Shown: piece by piece, positions 11,374-22,977 of the stretch
How positions within the stretch are numbered: the first letter of the stretch is position 1
Layout: every line of letters starts with the position of its first letter
Assembly: GCA_030272155.1 (NCBI GenBank)
Contig: CP126200.1
Span: 3,720,001 to 3,784,000, forward strand
Direction of reading: 5' to 3'
Length of the DNA: 64,000 nt
DNA from: Tetradesmus obliquus
Taxonomy: Eukaryota; Chlorophyta; Chlorophyceae; Sphaeropleales; Scenedesmaceae
Notes under the pieces: generated by a model
Databases searched by the model: none
The model's input: only the letters and a program-made list of their open reading frames with translations
What the model was told of the DNA's origin: nothing
Program-made: the position numbers and the translations under genes

Positions 11374-12524
11374 CCCGGACGATGGTTTCCTTGCTTGTGT
11401 GCCAGACATGTCGCATGGGTTCACATGGGTGTTGCCTGTGATGCGTCCAATGAAGCCCTCCGGCCCACCACCCACCCCTCCCACCACTGCCAGAGAAGGC
11501 CCTGCCCTTTAATGCTCTCCGCAAGTCAAGTGTCCACGGCACATGCTGAAATGCATTCCAGAACCGGCAAATGAATTTGAACGTGGTAGAAAGTGTTTTG
11601 GTTCTTGCAGCTAGCAAGATATTCAAGAGCTTCGTCAAAGTCCAGTTAATCAATACCATAAACTGGTAAAATACTAAGGAAGGAAACTCAAGGCTTTCAA
11701 GACAACGTATGCAAGGCATGCACGTGCAATGCACACACGCAAAAAGCAACACACGAAAGAATCCGGACAGCTGCGTGCACCAGGTAGTGATGTGCATCGA
11801 GGCGCAATAGTACCTCTGTAAAACGTATGTATGAGTTGTTACGGCTAAACAACTGCACGCTACCTCTGGCAACGTCAAAACCTGCGTCCTCAAACACCTT
11901 CGGCCTTTGAACCTGGCGAATAAGAGGAACTAGTGGTCGTTATTTGCCCACTTGTTGCAGCTTTTTGTCATAAATATTATCAGGCATCTTTGATGGGCTG
12001 CTTCGACGTATTCAAGGACTGTTACGACCCCTCGCTTTGCACGCTTTGCAATGCCAGCGCCTTGCGCACTCAAAGTTCAGATATAAACTAGGCATGACCT
12101 CTGGAACACATTGAGGACGTAGTCACTTGCTTAGCTCTAAAGTAGCAAGAGATTTGCAAGGGAGATGAGCAGGTTTACCATGTTGAACTTCCCATGCAAA
12201 GGGGGCGGTTTAGTTGAAGCTGAGACACCCAGTTCGTTTGTAAGGGGGGTAAGCGACCAGCGAGGGCTGGTCTTGCTGTGCTTCAGGGGGGGTAAGCGGA
12301 AAGCGAACTGGTCACTGCCAGTCAACACACTGAACGGTACAGTGAAAGCCTCACAGGGGAGGGGGGTGAAGCGGCGAGCGACTTTCCAGGGCAACACCTG
12401 TTGCCTAGCTGACCCCCGGTAAGCGATTGTTACCCCTCCACAAACGAACTGAGTGTCTCAGCTTCAACTCAACCGCCCCCAAAGTCGACAGTCTCCGACG
12501 ATTTTCGTTCCTCAATCGTCCGGG
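11374..12524. mobile_element. Insert of ~1.15 kb with short inverted ends
   Basis: Copy B of the surrounding repeat lacks this stretch, which marks it as an insertion into copy A. Its ends carry the inverted 10-mer CCCGGACGAT (11374-11383) and ATCGTCCGGG (12515-12524), each flanked outside by TAT, a possible 3-bp target duplication. About 25 bp just outside the left end has no match in copy B, so the exact edge is uncertain. A minus-strand open frame (11324-11893) shows no family resemblance. A complete MITE is nested at 12201-12480. Confidence 0.5.
12201..12480. mobile_element. 280-bp MITE with 40-bp terminal inverted repeats
   Basis: The left end GGGGGCGGTTTAGTTGAAGC (12201 on) and the right end, read in reverse complement (GGGGGCGGTTGAGTTGAAGC), match over 40 bp with two mismatches. 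Both flanks read AAA (12198-12200, 12481-12483), a possible 3-bp target duplication. The interior has several G-run/TAAGCG motifs (about 12242, 12286, 12357, 12413), like subterminal transposase sites. There is no coding capacity, so it is a non-autonomous DNA element. The superfamily is not assignable from the ends. Confidence 0.85.
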
Positions 12525-13052
12525 TATAAGTAATGCGTAAAATAGGCATGTAAGTAGCATGGAAAGGTGGAACTGCTCACAGCGGAAAAGCAGTAAACAA
12601 GCCTACACACCAGCAGTAGGCGCACCAGTGTGGCACCACTTGCTGCACCAGCCCACGGGCTTGAATTTAAATATACTTCCGATACCACACAGGGCTTTGT
12701 ATAAGCATCAGCCGTGGGCAGCTGCAACCGGCATCATGCCATAATCGTTGTTGCCGTGCTCTGCTCCAGCTTGGCAGCTTCTGCTGTTGAGCCATGCAGC
12801 TGCTGGAGGGTCCTTGCTGTGCCGGTCAGCGTCATGCTGTAGGCAGAACACATGCCCAGAGAGAGTTCAGCATCAGCCGCTGCTTTTCCAAACTGGGCTC
12901 AGCCTTTGAGACAACCGTGGGTTGTGAAACACGTGGTTGCTGCTGTGCCTTTGCAGCCTGCACAGGGGGACTGGGCGGAGCGCAGGAAGAGTTGCACACC
13001 AGCAGTTGAACTCCTCAAGTGGCTGTTCTGGTCAGTGGTCGATGCTGCCTGT

Positions 13053-13404
13053 GCTTGCAGAGCATCCTGGCACCAGACAGGCTTGTGCTAGCTCAGCTGT
13101 GCTGCTGTTACGCAGCACCTGGGGTGCAGCTCTGAAATAGGGCACCGCACGCCTTCAAAACATTTAAGTATGTAAGTAATGAACTTTGGTGCTCCGTAAC
13201 CAGCAGACGGGCGTTAATAGAAGCAGGAGTCGAATGGTCAGCAGCGTCGCCGTGTATTCTATTTCAAAACGAGTCGCGCCTTTCGCCTCAAATTCACCAT
13301 AAAATAAACCAACAATGCGTAAAGTAAGCATGTAAATAGCGTGGAGATGTGGGGCTGCTCATAGCGGAAAAGCAGCAAATAAGCCTACACATCAGCAGTA
13401 GACA
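13053..13404. repeat. Diverged direct repeat, copy B (R1b+R2b), uninterrupted
   Basis: Matches 11094-11345 followed directly by the equivalent of 12525-12620 (gcggaaaagcag, aagcctacaca, cagcagtag). This copy represents the empty site before the copy-A insertion. Confidence 0.7.
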
Positions 13405-14908
13405 TGTCTCTACACTTGGAATGCTCTAAGGCTGGCAACAACAGCAGTAATAACGAGCACAGTGGCAGTGCAAAAAGACATACACCACTTGCGGCAAGGT
13501 GGCAGCACTGTCAGGGCATGGGCCTGCACACTCTGCTGCGCATCACACCTGCTGACAGACCTGTATCATGTTGAAGCATGGGTGGCATGGTGCTGTAACA
13601 GCAGTACTTCTACGGCAGTCATGAGTGCATGAACAATGTAAGTCTGAACAAAAGAAATGAAGGCAGTGGCTGTGTGTGTCGCTCATGCAGGCGCTGCAGT
13701 GTGCCAGTGCATGCACAAAATATCAGCCATGTGTGCATTTTCAGGCCAGGTAAAGACAGAAGTTGTGGAACCACGGTGCCGCTGCTGTGCCTGACAAGGC
13801 AACAGGCAATGCATGACATCTACTGACCGATAGGATATAGGCAACTCGCAAGCATAACACAACAGATCAGCTCCACGTGCATCAGCTTCAACTCATACTG
13901 CCCCAAACCTCATACAGCAATCCAGTGAGCCGAAGACAACAGGCATGCGGGTTAATGCGTAGCTGGAATCAAGCAATTCAGAGCAAAACAGACCTGAAGT
14001 GATATGTTGTGCTGCTACAGTGGGACTAATTGCCAGACACCGCACCAGTGTGCATGGGCAAAGAATGTTCAGCAACAATAGCATGATTCACTCCACTAAT
14101 GTTGGTGATTGCTTCACCACAGACCAAACCGCAGATATGGTGGCACCTTACCCACCTACGCTGAGATATGCAACAGTAGAATGAAACCGCCTGCAATGCA
14201 TTTCAGTAGACCACAGTGCAGAAAGCAGATCAAGTCATCACATGCAGCACAGATAAGAAGAGCTCATTGCATGCACCGATTCCCAAAGTTCCTTTCGATA
14301 TCTACATTGCCCTATTTAAGCGCACAGCCTTCAAGACTGAACTTTTCATCACCTGTGTTGCTTGTACCAGCATGGCACACACACACACACACACACACAC
14401 ACAGCTACACAATGTGTAACGGCTGCAGCAGTGCCAACGTAGCCACCGTGCTGCCTGCCATGCTGCTGGTTGTACATCAGACACCTGCCAGCTGGCACTG
14501 TACTGTATCCGTTCTCGACACCGTGACGGCGTGCAGCAAGATAGACGTGCGCATCCTGTCGCGCAGTTCAAACCGTGCTGCCCAAACACCCGACGCTGCA
14601 GAGCCAAAAGCCTTCCTACACAGCGCTAGCCATGTACTCTCCTAGTGGGGCAGTCACTCTGCGCTGCCTCGTGCAAAATCCTCGGGCGACACCAACAGAT
14701 CGGTGAAACACAAATGAAGCATATGTTGGCCGCCATCACCCAGCATACACCGCACAAATGGCCTGTATGCACACGCCTAGACGGCTGCCATGCTATTGTC
14801 CAGCGCACACAATCCCCAGTGCATCAACCGCTGCAAATTGGCACCAGCGCCCGGCCCAACATCACAGCTGCACCTGTTGACACGATCAGCTGCGCAACAA
14901 CCACAGGC
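13405..14908. other. Gene-free stretch with a (CA)n microsatellite
   Basis: Nothing with splice signals or family resemblance on either strand. A (CA)n run of about 16 units lies at 14371-14402. The distal part is probably intergenic sequence downstream of beta-helix gene 1. Confidence 0.5.
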
Positions 14909-14913
14909 TTACA
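14909..14913 (-). terminator. TGTAA poly-A signal of beta-helix gene 1
   Basis: Plus-strand TTACA, i.e. minus TGTAA, 132 nt downstream of the gene-1 stop codon at 15045. Confidence 0.55.
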
Positions 14914-15044
14914 AGCATGCCTGGCTATCGAACCCTGAGCATTACTTGCAAGGCCGCACAAACAACAAACCAGCCGATAGCTATCCCAGCCAGCCCAGGT
15001 ACCTACCAGCTGATTGAGCTTTGCGCAACGCAGCAGCTACATCA

Positions 15045-18000
15045 TCACACACGGGCGCCAGGCAGGTCACTGCTGCCATCCCTGCTGCTGCCGTCCCTGT
15101 CAATTGGCAGTGTGTTATCCAGCACACCCGGAGGTGTCTCAACGCCTGTGGTCCAGCTTGCAAATGGCACCTCTTCGGCGTGCTTGTAGTTTGCTGCACG
15201 CAGCGCTGCTTTGGACTCTTCTGTGAGGACCAGTGACTCAGGGTCGGTGAAGGTGAGGCTGAGGCCTGGCACGTTGATCAGGTTGTCGGCAAGCACCTGC
15301 AGCAGCAGTGGAGTCAGCAGCAGCAGCAGCATCAGCAGCAATGAGGGTTGTTGCACTTGGCTATCAGAGGCAAGCATGCTACAGCAGAGCAGGGAGTAGG
15401 TGCAACGCCAGGGGGCCCTGCAGGCACTCCTTCACACCAGCGTCACGCTTCATAGTTATCATTTCAGTTGTTGAAGGACCTCAAAGGAGTACTCTTAATC
15501 GTACACAGACACATTTCTGAGCTTCTCAAGCTACGCACTGTTGTTGTGACCTGTTGGTCTCGGCGTTCCCTGGCTAGGCACACCCTGCCCAGCCTTGACG
15601 TACCCTGGAGCTGCAGAGCAGCCTAGGTAGTCCCCCACTCACTCACTCACTCACTCACTCACTCACTCACTCACTCACTCACTCACTCACTCACTCACTC
15701 ACTCACTCACTCACTCACCGTTGTGGGGTTGCAGGGCAGTCCTGTCTTCTCGCAGGCCGCCAGCCCCAGGCTCATGCTGGGGTAGCTGCGGTGCGGGTTG
15801 ACAAACACGTTGCCCTTGATGACAAAGCCCTGCGTAACCGACAGGGGGTTAGGCATGCTGGGAGGGTAGCTGCTGCCGGTGGTGTTGAGGTTGGAGCTGA
15901 CCTGTTTTTGTGGCAGTGGGGACGGCGGCGGCAGGCATGAGATGAAGTTGATGCGCAGTCAGGTGCACGTGGCAGAGGTATGTTGGAAACATTGCTTATA
16001 AACATTGCGGGAGGAATTGCAAAGGATGCACTAGTCAGCACAAGCAGGCCTGCTATCTTGATGCTGTCGTCCCAACACGGGCACAGAGGAATGGGAACAT
16101 GCGTGATGCATTTGTGTGACCAAGCGCATCACCCACCGAGAAGTGTGACCACATCGAGGACTCATTCTTGGGGTTGACGAGGATGTTGTTGAGGAACTGC
16201 ACGTCCCTTGAGGGAATGCTGATGGCGGGGTTTGTGGCCAGCGCAGGGCCCCATCCACCTGCAGGTATGCATAAAAACACATGAATGGTGTAAAGTCTTG
16301 TCTTCTGTGTCATAGCTTCTGCTTTAATGGTGGTGTTGAAAACTTGGCCAGGGGCAGCTGGAGTGCAAGCAGGCGCACGCTGCACGGCAACCAGGCATCA
16401 AACGGTGGGAGAACAGCTTTACTTATGTGTGCAGTGCACCCAGCTCGCTCGTGCCATGTGAAGGCAGTGAACTACTGCCTGGGGTCTAACCAGCCGATCC
16501 GGCTGCTTGCAGGCAAGCATTGTTTTCAGAGAGGTGGTGATTACATGAGGATCCTGGGGCCAACTACAATGCTGCCTGTCTTTTGCACTCACCCAGATTC
16601 CAGTTGCGTGTGCATACTGCATCTGAGCCGCAGCCTCTGGTACCATAGTTGAACTCAACCGTGTGGGACCTGCTGCCGACCCTGCAGCAAAACAAATGAC
16701 GCTATGCTGAGATGCGACAGGGAAGGCAGGCTCAAGGCAGCAAGGCTGAGATCGCTGTGCTATGTGATCTGGCAAAAGCACAGCAATCTGTCTTTTGCAA
16801 GTATTTCATACAACTCCACGCTGCACACGTGTATGTTGTGCACCTGCTTTGGCTGCTGCTGCATGACTAGGCATGACCAGGCCTGTACACACCCTCAACA
16901 CACACTCACTTGTACAGCGTGTTGTGCGCAATCAGCACAGAGTAGCTGCCAATCGCCCCCAGCCCAGCTCCCCACACGTTATAAATGACGTTATTTGTCA
17001 TTTTCATGCCGTAGGCCTCGTACTCCAGGAAGGGCGGCGTCATGAACTCAAACCCTGTGCCCTGGCCCACCCTGAGGCCCGCCTGCTGGCAGTGGTGCAC
17101 TGCACAACAGTGGCCACACGCAGCAGAGCACAGAGCACGGCAATTGTAGAACAGCAGGTGTGGCAAGCTACCTGGGGCGGCGTGCATTGCAGCGCTGTTT
17201 GCATGATGCTCGAAGAGCGGATAGATGTGCATGATGCTTGAAGAGAAGCTGGCACTTTACAGATGATTCCACGAAGTGCATCGTCCAGAAAGAGCACCAA
17301 TTGTCTCCATAATGCAGTGGTGGCACCAAGGCAGAGTAAGTTGTGGCCGCACCTGTGTTGCTGTCGATGATGAAGTAGGCAGAGCCGCCTGCACGTACGC
17401 ACACAGCAGCAGACGATGTCCTCAGCAACAGCAGAACACACCTGATTCACAGTGCGCACAGCTGTGGCGCTGTGATACACCGCCCCCTGCAGCATGTGCA
17501 GTCACGGCTGCCACTGCTGTCTGCTCCGTGCTGTGCTTGCTGCATGTCTGGCACAACACTCTCCAGATCAGGCTCGATTCACACGTCTACACACAAAAGT
17601 CCTCCTCTAGTCTTGCAACCACACATCGCCATCATTGCAGGTTCTTCCAAGCTGTACAAACGCTCATGCGCTGTGCGGCAAACACCCCCAGCTGCAGGTA
17701 TTTACCTGTGAGGATATATCCTCACCTTTGAGGTACATGCACCAGTCTGCGTGGTGGATGTTTGACCTGCACACGTGGCCGTACTGCACCGCCACTCCAT
17801 CCAGGCCCACACCATTGGGGCAGGAGCCGTAGATATCACTGTCCTCAACATACAGGCCCTTCACCTGGTTGATCTGCACAACAGCACACATACATGTATC
17901 TGGTGCCAGATGTCTTCAGCAATCACACACCGCAGCAGGCATACACCGCTACATCTATATATGCAGTTACAGCCGCACCTTCAGGGCCTGGTTGCTGCCA

Positions 18001-18780
18001 GGGTAGCTGGTACCAGCACATGGTGCCGCATAGCAGCCATACCACATGTGTTCAAGGGGAAGTGCAGTTTGATGCAATGTCACTGCAGTGCCAGCCTCAC
18101 CTTCAGTGCCTGGTTGCTGCCAGGGTAGCTGGTGCCAGTGCCGTAACCCGCAATGGTCACGTTCAGTAGGTACACATAGGAGCTGCAAGGGGGCAGCCAG
18201 CAGGTGAATGAAGCAGGTGACACTCAGGCATTATTCAAAGTGAGATAGGAACGTTCAGCAAGTACACGCTGGAGTTGCATAACATTTACCAGGTGACAGT
18301 CCGGTGATTCTTGGATGCTGCTGTCTCTCACACTTCACCCGCATGTCTCTCACACTTCACCCGCATGTCTCTCACACTTCACCCGCATGTCTCTCACACT
18401 TCACCCGCATGTCTCTCGCACTTCACCCGCATGTCTCTCACACTTCACCCGCATGGCGCTTGAATGGTGCTGGCACTTATGTTGCGAAGTGCTCAAGTCC
18501 TGCGCTCAACGCTTTTAACAGTGTGACAAACACGAACTGCCGCCGCCTTTCTGCACCCACCAGGAAGCCAGGTGCACCACGTTGCCGCCTGCAGTCTCCA
18601 GCCGCTGCTGGAACGTGATGCCCTTGAAGTACATATAGGTGCAGTTGAAGATGTCAACAACCTCAACGATGCTAGGAGGCGCTGACGTATCAGCTGCAGG
18701 GTCCCTTTGGATGATGAGAGGGGCGTCCTCGGTGCCCCAAACCCCATCCATCCACAGCCGGCCACTCAGCGCGACGCCCT

Positions 18781-18871
<91 letters not shown>

Positions 18872-19496
18872 GCAGCAGCAGCAGCAGCAACATCATCAGC
18901 AGCAGCAGCGTCAGCAGTAGGTTCCGTTCGGATTATCAGGGGGGCGTCCTCGGTGCCCCACACCCCATCCATCCACGAACGGCCGCTCAGCGCAGCGCCC
19001 TGCAGCAGCAGCAGCAGCAATTGTGCAAAGCCATTTTGGTGGGTGTTGCCCTCACATCCAGCTAACAGTCGCTTACAGTAGGCAAACCAGCGCACTACCA
19101 AACCCCCGAGGGAGTGGAATCACAGGACAGGGACAATGAGACGGGCAGATTTGTTCAGTTATAAAACAAACTATAAAATATACCCATGCCCTACTCACTG
19201 GCTTGATGTTCATGACAACCCCAGCCTTGAGTAGCCCCTTGCCCAGGCTGAACCACGCAGCAGCAAAGGTCTTGAAGGGGTGGCTGGCGTTGCCCACGGC
19301 AACAGCCCCGGTGTAAGAGGGGTCCACCCAGATGGTCCTGCAGCAGAGCAGCAGCAGCAGCAGCAGCAGAACTGTGTTGTTGACCGGAAATGAAGCATGA
19401 GCTATGTGCATGTTTTGAGCGGCATGCACACAACTCTTGCCCCGAGTACATGGATGCCAATGCACACTGTACAGTGGCACTGCTGCTGGTGCTGCC

Positions 19497-19554
<58 letters not shown>

Positions 19555-19806
19555 TCGTGCTCACCTCGGGGCGAGGTTGTAAGGGACCTGTGTGCGTGGG
19601 CAGGGGTAGGACGGCAGCGGAGGCGTTGCCGGGTTCCACTGCCTCTGAGAGCCTGCATGGTGAACACAGCACAAACGATTTAAATAATGTTAGCAGCAGA
19701 TACAGCCTCTTGATCGACCTGCAGATACAATCAGGAGTATGCTAGCATCAGCCCCAAGTGCTTCGATGAGCGGGCAGGTTGTCAAACTGTCAGCAAATGC
19801 AAACAT
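15045..19806 (-). CDS. Secreted right-handed beta-helix protein, paralogue 1, C-terminally shortened (~544 aa)
   Basis: Exons: 19719-19806 (tentative), 19565-19652, 19199-19337, 18561-18778, 18101-18182, 17726-17873, 17353-17388, 16910-17099, 16593-16681, 16137-16258, 15719-15901 and 15045-15296. All phases agree with paralogues 2 and 3. It begins with an N-terminal LPSYPCPRTQVP block and TIWVDPSYTG...NASHPFKT. Parallel beta-helix coils follow, e.g. GLYVEDSDIYG, TNNVIYNVWGAG, IPSRDVQFLNNILVNP. Such folds bind or cleave polysaccharides, but no catalytic residues are recognisable; an extracellular or wall role is inferred. Exon 12 ends SSDLPGARV then TGA. In the paralogues the donor GT follows the same Gly codon; here it reads GC, so the Sushi-like exons are lost. 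The first exon has a weak donor (GTCGAT). Confidence 0.7.
15637..15718. repeat. (ACTC)n microsatellite forming the start of an intron
   Basis: About 20 units. On the coding minus strand it reads GTGAGTGAGT... and begins exactly at the donor after the exon 15719-15901 of beta-helix gene 1, so every fourth base offers a consensus GTGAGT donor. Confidence 0.9.
17976..18016 (-). repeat. Partial duplicate of a beta-helix exon end (gene 1)
   Basis: Repeats the last ~36 nt of exon 18101-18182 (SYPGSNQALK) plus its donor region, ~120 bp downstream in the following intron. Confidence 0.8.
18322..18453. repeat. 22-bp minisatellite, six copies
   Basis: Six near-perfect head-to-tail copies beginning tgtctctcacacttcaccc, one with a single change, inside an intron of beta-helix gene 1. 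There are no spacers, so it is not a CRISPR array. Confidence 0.95.
18781..18891. repeat. Long CAG/CTG triplet run between duplicated exon starts
   Basis: About 35 triplets with a few interruptions. On the minus strand it is (CTG)n ending in the CTGCAG acceptor of exon 18561-18778. An ~85-bp copy of that exon's start and acceptor lies on the other side (18922-19010). Confidence 0.9.
18922..19010 (-). repeat. Partial duplicate of an exon start with its acceptor (gene 1)
   Basis: Encodes ALSGRSWMDGVWGTEDAPLI, nearly the same as the start of exon 18561-18778 (ALSGRLWMDGVWGTEDAPLI), and has its own CTGCAG acceptor. Read onward it runs into the triplet repeat, so it is a decoy unless a cryptic donor is used. 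Confidence 0.85.
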
Positions 19807-19861
19807 GCAGCCGCAAGCACTTCACAAAAAAGCCAGCAGCATGCATGATGTGAGCAAAGTT

Positions 19862-22800
19862 TCAGACGCAAAATTTACTGCCGCTTACGCACGCCTCACC
19901 TTCGCAGCTGCCGTTGACAATGCTCCAGGTGTTGGTGTCATCACATCGCGCCACCCAAGTGCTGCCTGTTGCATTTGCGTTGCAGGGCGCGGAGCATGTG
20001 CTGCCGACAAAGGTGTGTACACAGCCTGCATCAAAGCCAATGCTGTTTGGCGCCAGATAGGCGCTGGGAGGGGCGGCGCATGTCTCAGCTGCAGTGCAGC
20101 AGCAGCAGCAGCGACAGTAGCAGCGGCAGCAGGAGTGGAGGACATCATGCGTGTGTAGCAAGCATGCTGTGGCTGGCGCTCTGCCGTTGGTGGGTGATGA
20201 GTCAACGGAACTGCAATCTTTTCAAATCCTATTCTGACTGCAATGTGACAGGCTCAGTGTGAACTGCACAGCAGTTGCTGCTGGCCTGCAAGTACTCCAT
20301 GGCCACTGGACTGCCCGTCAAGCAGCAACATAAGCACACACCAGCCAACACACCTCTTTGGCTGAACCTGCCACCTGTACACTTGCTGAACGTGCCCCTG
20401 CACAGTTGTTGTCTGGATTGTAGGATCAAGGCTTTGCTTACTTTGCAAACTGCTGACAAGCTGCGGTCACACTTACTTGCGCAGCTGCCGCCCAGGAGTG
20501 TCCACGTGTCGCTGTCATCGCAGCGTGCTGTGTAGTCCGTGCCCGTGGCCCTGGCCCCACACGGCGCAGTGCAGACCGCGCCCACCACCGCCCTGCCACA
20601 CTCCTTGGGCCATCCTGCGGTGCTGTTGGCTGCCCATGCAGCATCGGGCGGGATGCTGCAGATCTTTGGTGGCTTGTAATCTGGGTCAAAGTATGCGCCT
20701 GCGGACAGAATTCATTTGGCCAGAAAGCCAGCGGTTACTTTTTGGTTATCTATGCACATGTGCAGATACATACAAACAACAGTGGGTTTGCCATCATTGA
20801 AACTCCTACAAACACAATTTCACTACGGTGGGCATACATATCAACACATACACACAGTGTGCCACCCAAATGTGCAGCAAAAATGGCACGCACCAGGCAA
20901 GTCGGTAGCGGGGCTCCTCGCAACTCCATTCTTATCAAACAGCACTGCATTGGCCAGCTGCCCCGGTGGTGTGGCCAGTGGCGTGTCCCATGCTGCAAAG
21001 GCCGCCTCTGCTGCTGGCTTGTAGGGCACCAGGCCCAGCGCTGCCTTGGAGTCATCGCTGAGGACCAGTGAGTCAGGGTCGGTGAAGGTGAGGCTGAGGC
21101 CAGGCACGTTGATCAGGTTGTCGGCAAGCACCTGCACAGCAGGTTTGAGTTAGCAGCAGCAGCAGCAGTGTGAACTGGCATGACAGCGCCGATACGGGGT
21201 GTGAGGGTGTGAAGGTGAGGCTGCAGGCATGTGCAACATGTACAGTGCATGGCTCACGATGGAGCACGTGTGCATGCACTGCAGCATGTCAGATGCCATG
21301 CAGCACGCACTGTGTGCTGTTCAGCCATATGAGCTGCCATACATGAACGCACTGCTGCCAACTGCGAAGATCTGTGTGCCAGTCCTGCATCTTATTCACC
21401 AGAGTGTGTTGCTTCAAATCAATGTCACAAGACCATGAACTTGACTGTCGCACTTGGTGCATTGATGCAGCACAGTGCCAGATCTAAGACTCCACAACAA
21501 CTGTTACATAACTGTTACATGACGGACGCACCGTGGGTTTGTCGCAAGGCAGACCTGTGTTATAACACGGGTCCAGACCCAAGTTCATATCTGGATACAC
21601 GCTGTGCCAGTTGACAAACACATTGCCCTTCACAACAAGGCCCTGATACATTGTAACAGGGTTGGGTATGCTGGGAGGGTAGGCGGCGAGGCCGGTTGTG
21701 TTGACTGATGCGCTTGTCTGCAGCATGGCAATTGAAAGCAGCAGCAGTGGCAGCAGCAGCAGCAGCAGCACCCCGGATGTGTAAGCCAGCCGGTTTGGTG
21801 AGTGGTATAAGCAGAGTGCAAATAACGTGAGATCCTGCAGCTGATGCTGTGCAGCGTTGCGTGTGCGCTGATGTGTTTTATAGACGAATGCGTGCAAATC
21901 TGCTGCAACTCAAGGCAGGCGTGTCACTCACTGCAAAGTGTGCCCACTTTGCCGACTCGTTCTTGGGGTTGACGATGATGTTGTTGAGGACCTGCACGTC
22001 CCTTGAGAGGATGCTGATGGATGCGCCTGGCGCTGATGGCAACCAGCCACCTGCAAATCAAGAGAGAATGCTCATTCATATCATTGGGAATGTAAGCAGT
22101 GTACTTCACAGCGACAGCAGACACAGGGGAGCAACAGCATGCACAGCTGCACAGGCATGCCACCAGACATGGTGACAGCCATGCAGCAACCATGCTGGCG
22201 TCACTTGTTGGGGCGCCAAACAAGCAGAAGTACATCACAAGCAAGCGTTATACGCTAGTGACGAGGCACATGCAGCACTGAAGTGCACAACAGACATTGA
22301 GCTGGCACGTCTTTGCTGCTGTAGCTGCTGTTCAGGCATCTGACTTGCAGCATGCAGATCATGTGTTGAAATGCTGTTCCAAATGCTCGTTTCATCTGCA
22401 GCTGGCGCCACCCACCTTGTGCGCTTAGCGCTGCACATGCCGCTGCTGTCCCGGAGCAGCCTCTGCTGCTGAATTGGATCTCGATTGTGTGAGACCTGCT
22501 GCCAACCCTGCAGCAAGCCAGCAGAGCATGCAGCAGAAGCGCTGCTTCAGCACAATGATGAGTCCTAGATTCTGCATAGTGGGTGACTATATGCGCTTCA
22601 ATCCCAGCAACAATGCCACCATCATACGCTGTTGTCATGGGCCAGCACTGCTCTGCACACAAGCATTTGAGTGTTACATGTATCAGTGAACCAGTCATGC
22701 TGTTTTTCACTGCTCCTGCCAGCTCACCTGTGCAGCGTGTTGTGTGCCAGCAGGATGGAGTAGCCGCCAAACACGCTCAGCCCAGCACCCCACACGTCAC

Positions 22801-22945
22801 GAATGACGTTATTTGTCACTTTTATGCCGTAGGCGCTGTACTGCTGCCAGGGGCTGTTCATCTGGAAGGGGTCAGTGGCACCCCCACTGACTAAGGCAGC
22901 TTGGCCGCAGGTGTGTACTGCACACACATAATAGCAATAAACCGA

Positions 22946-22977
<32 letters not shown>

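Noticed and set aside
11324-11893. 189-codon minus-strand frame in the insert
   Set aside because: Crosses the inferred insert edge, has no recognisable motif and odd composition.
14109-14645. 178-codon plus-strand frame
   Set aside because: Runs through a (CA)n microsatellite (His-Thr repeat) and lacks family resemblance or splice context.
18322-18453. Possible CRISPR array
   Set aside because: Repeats are directly adjacent with no spacers, in an intron of a eukaryotic gene.
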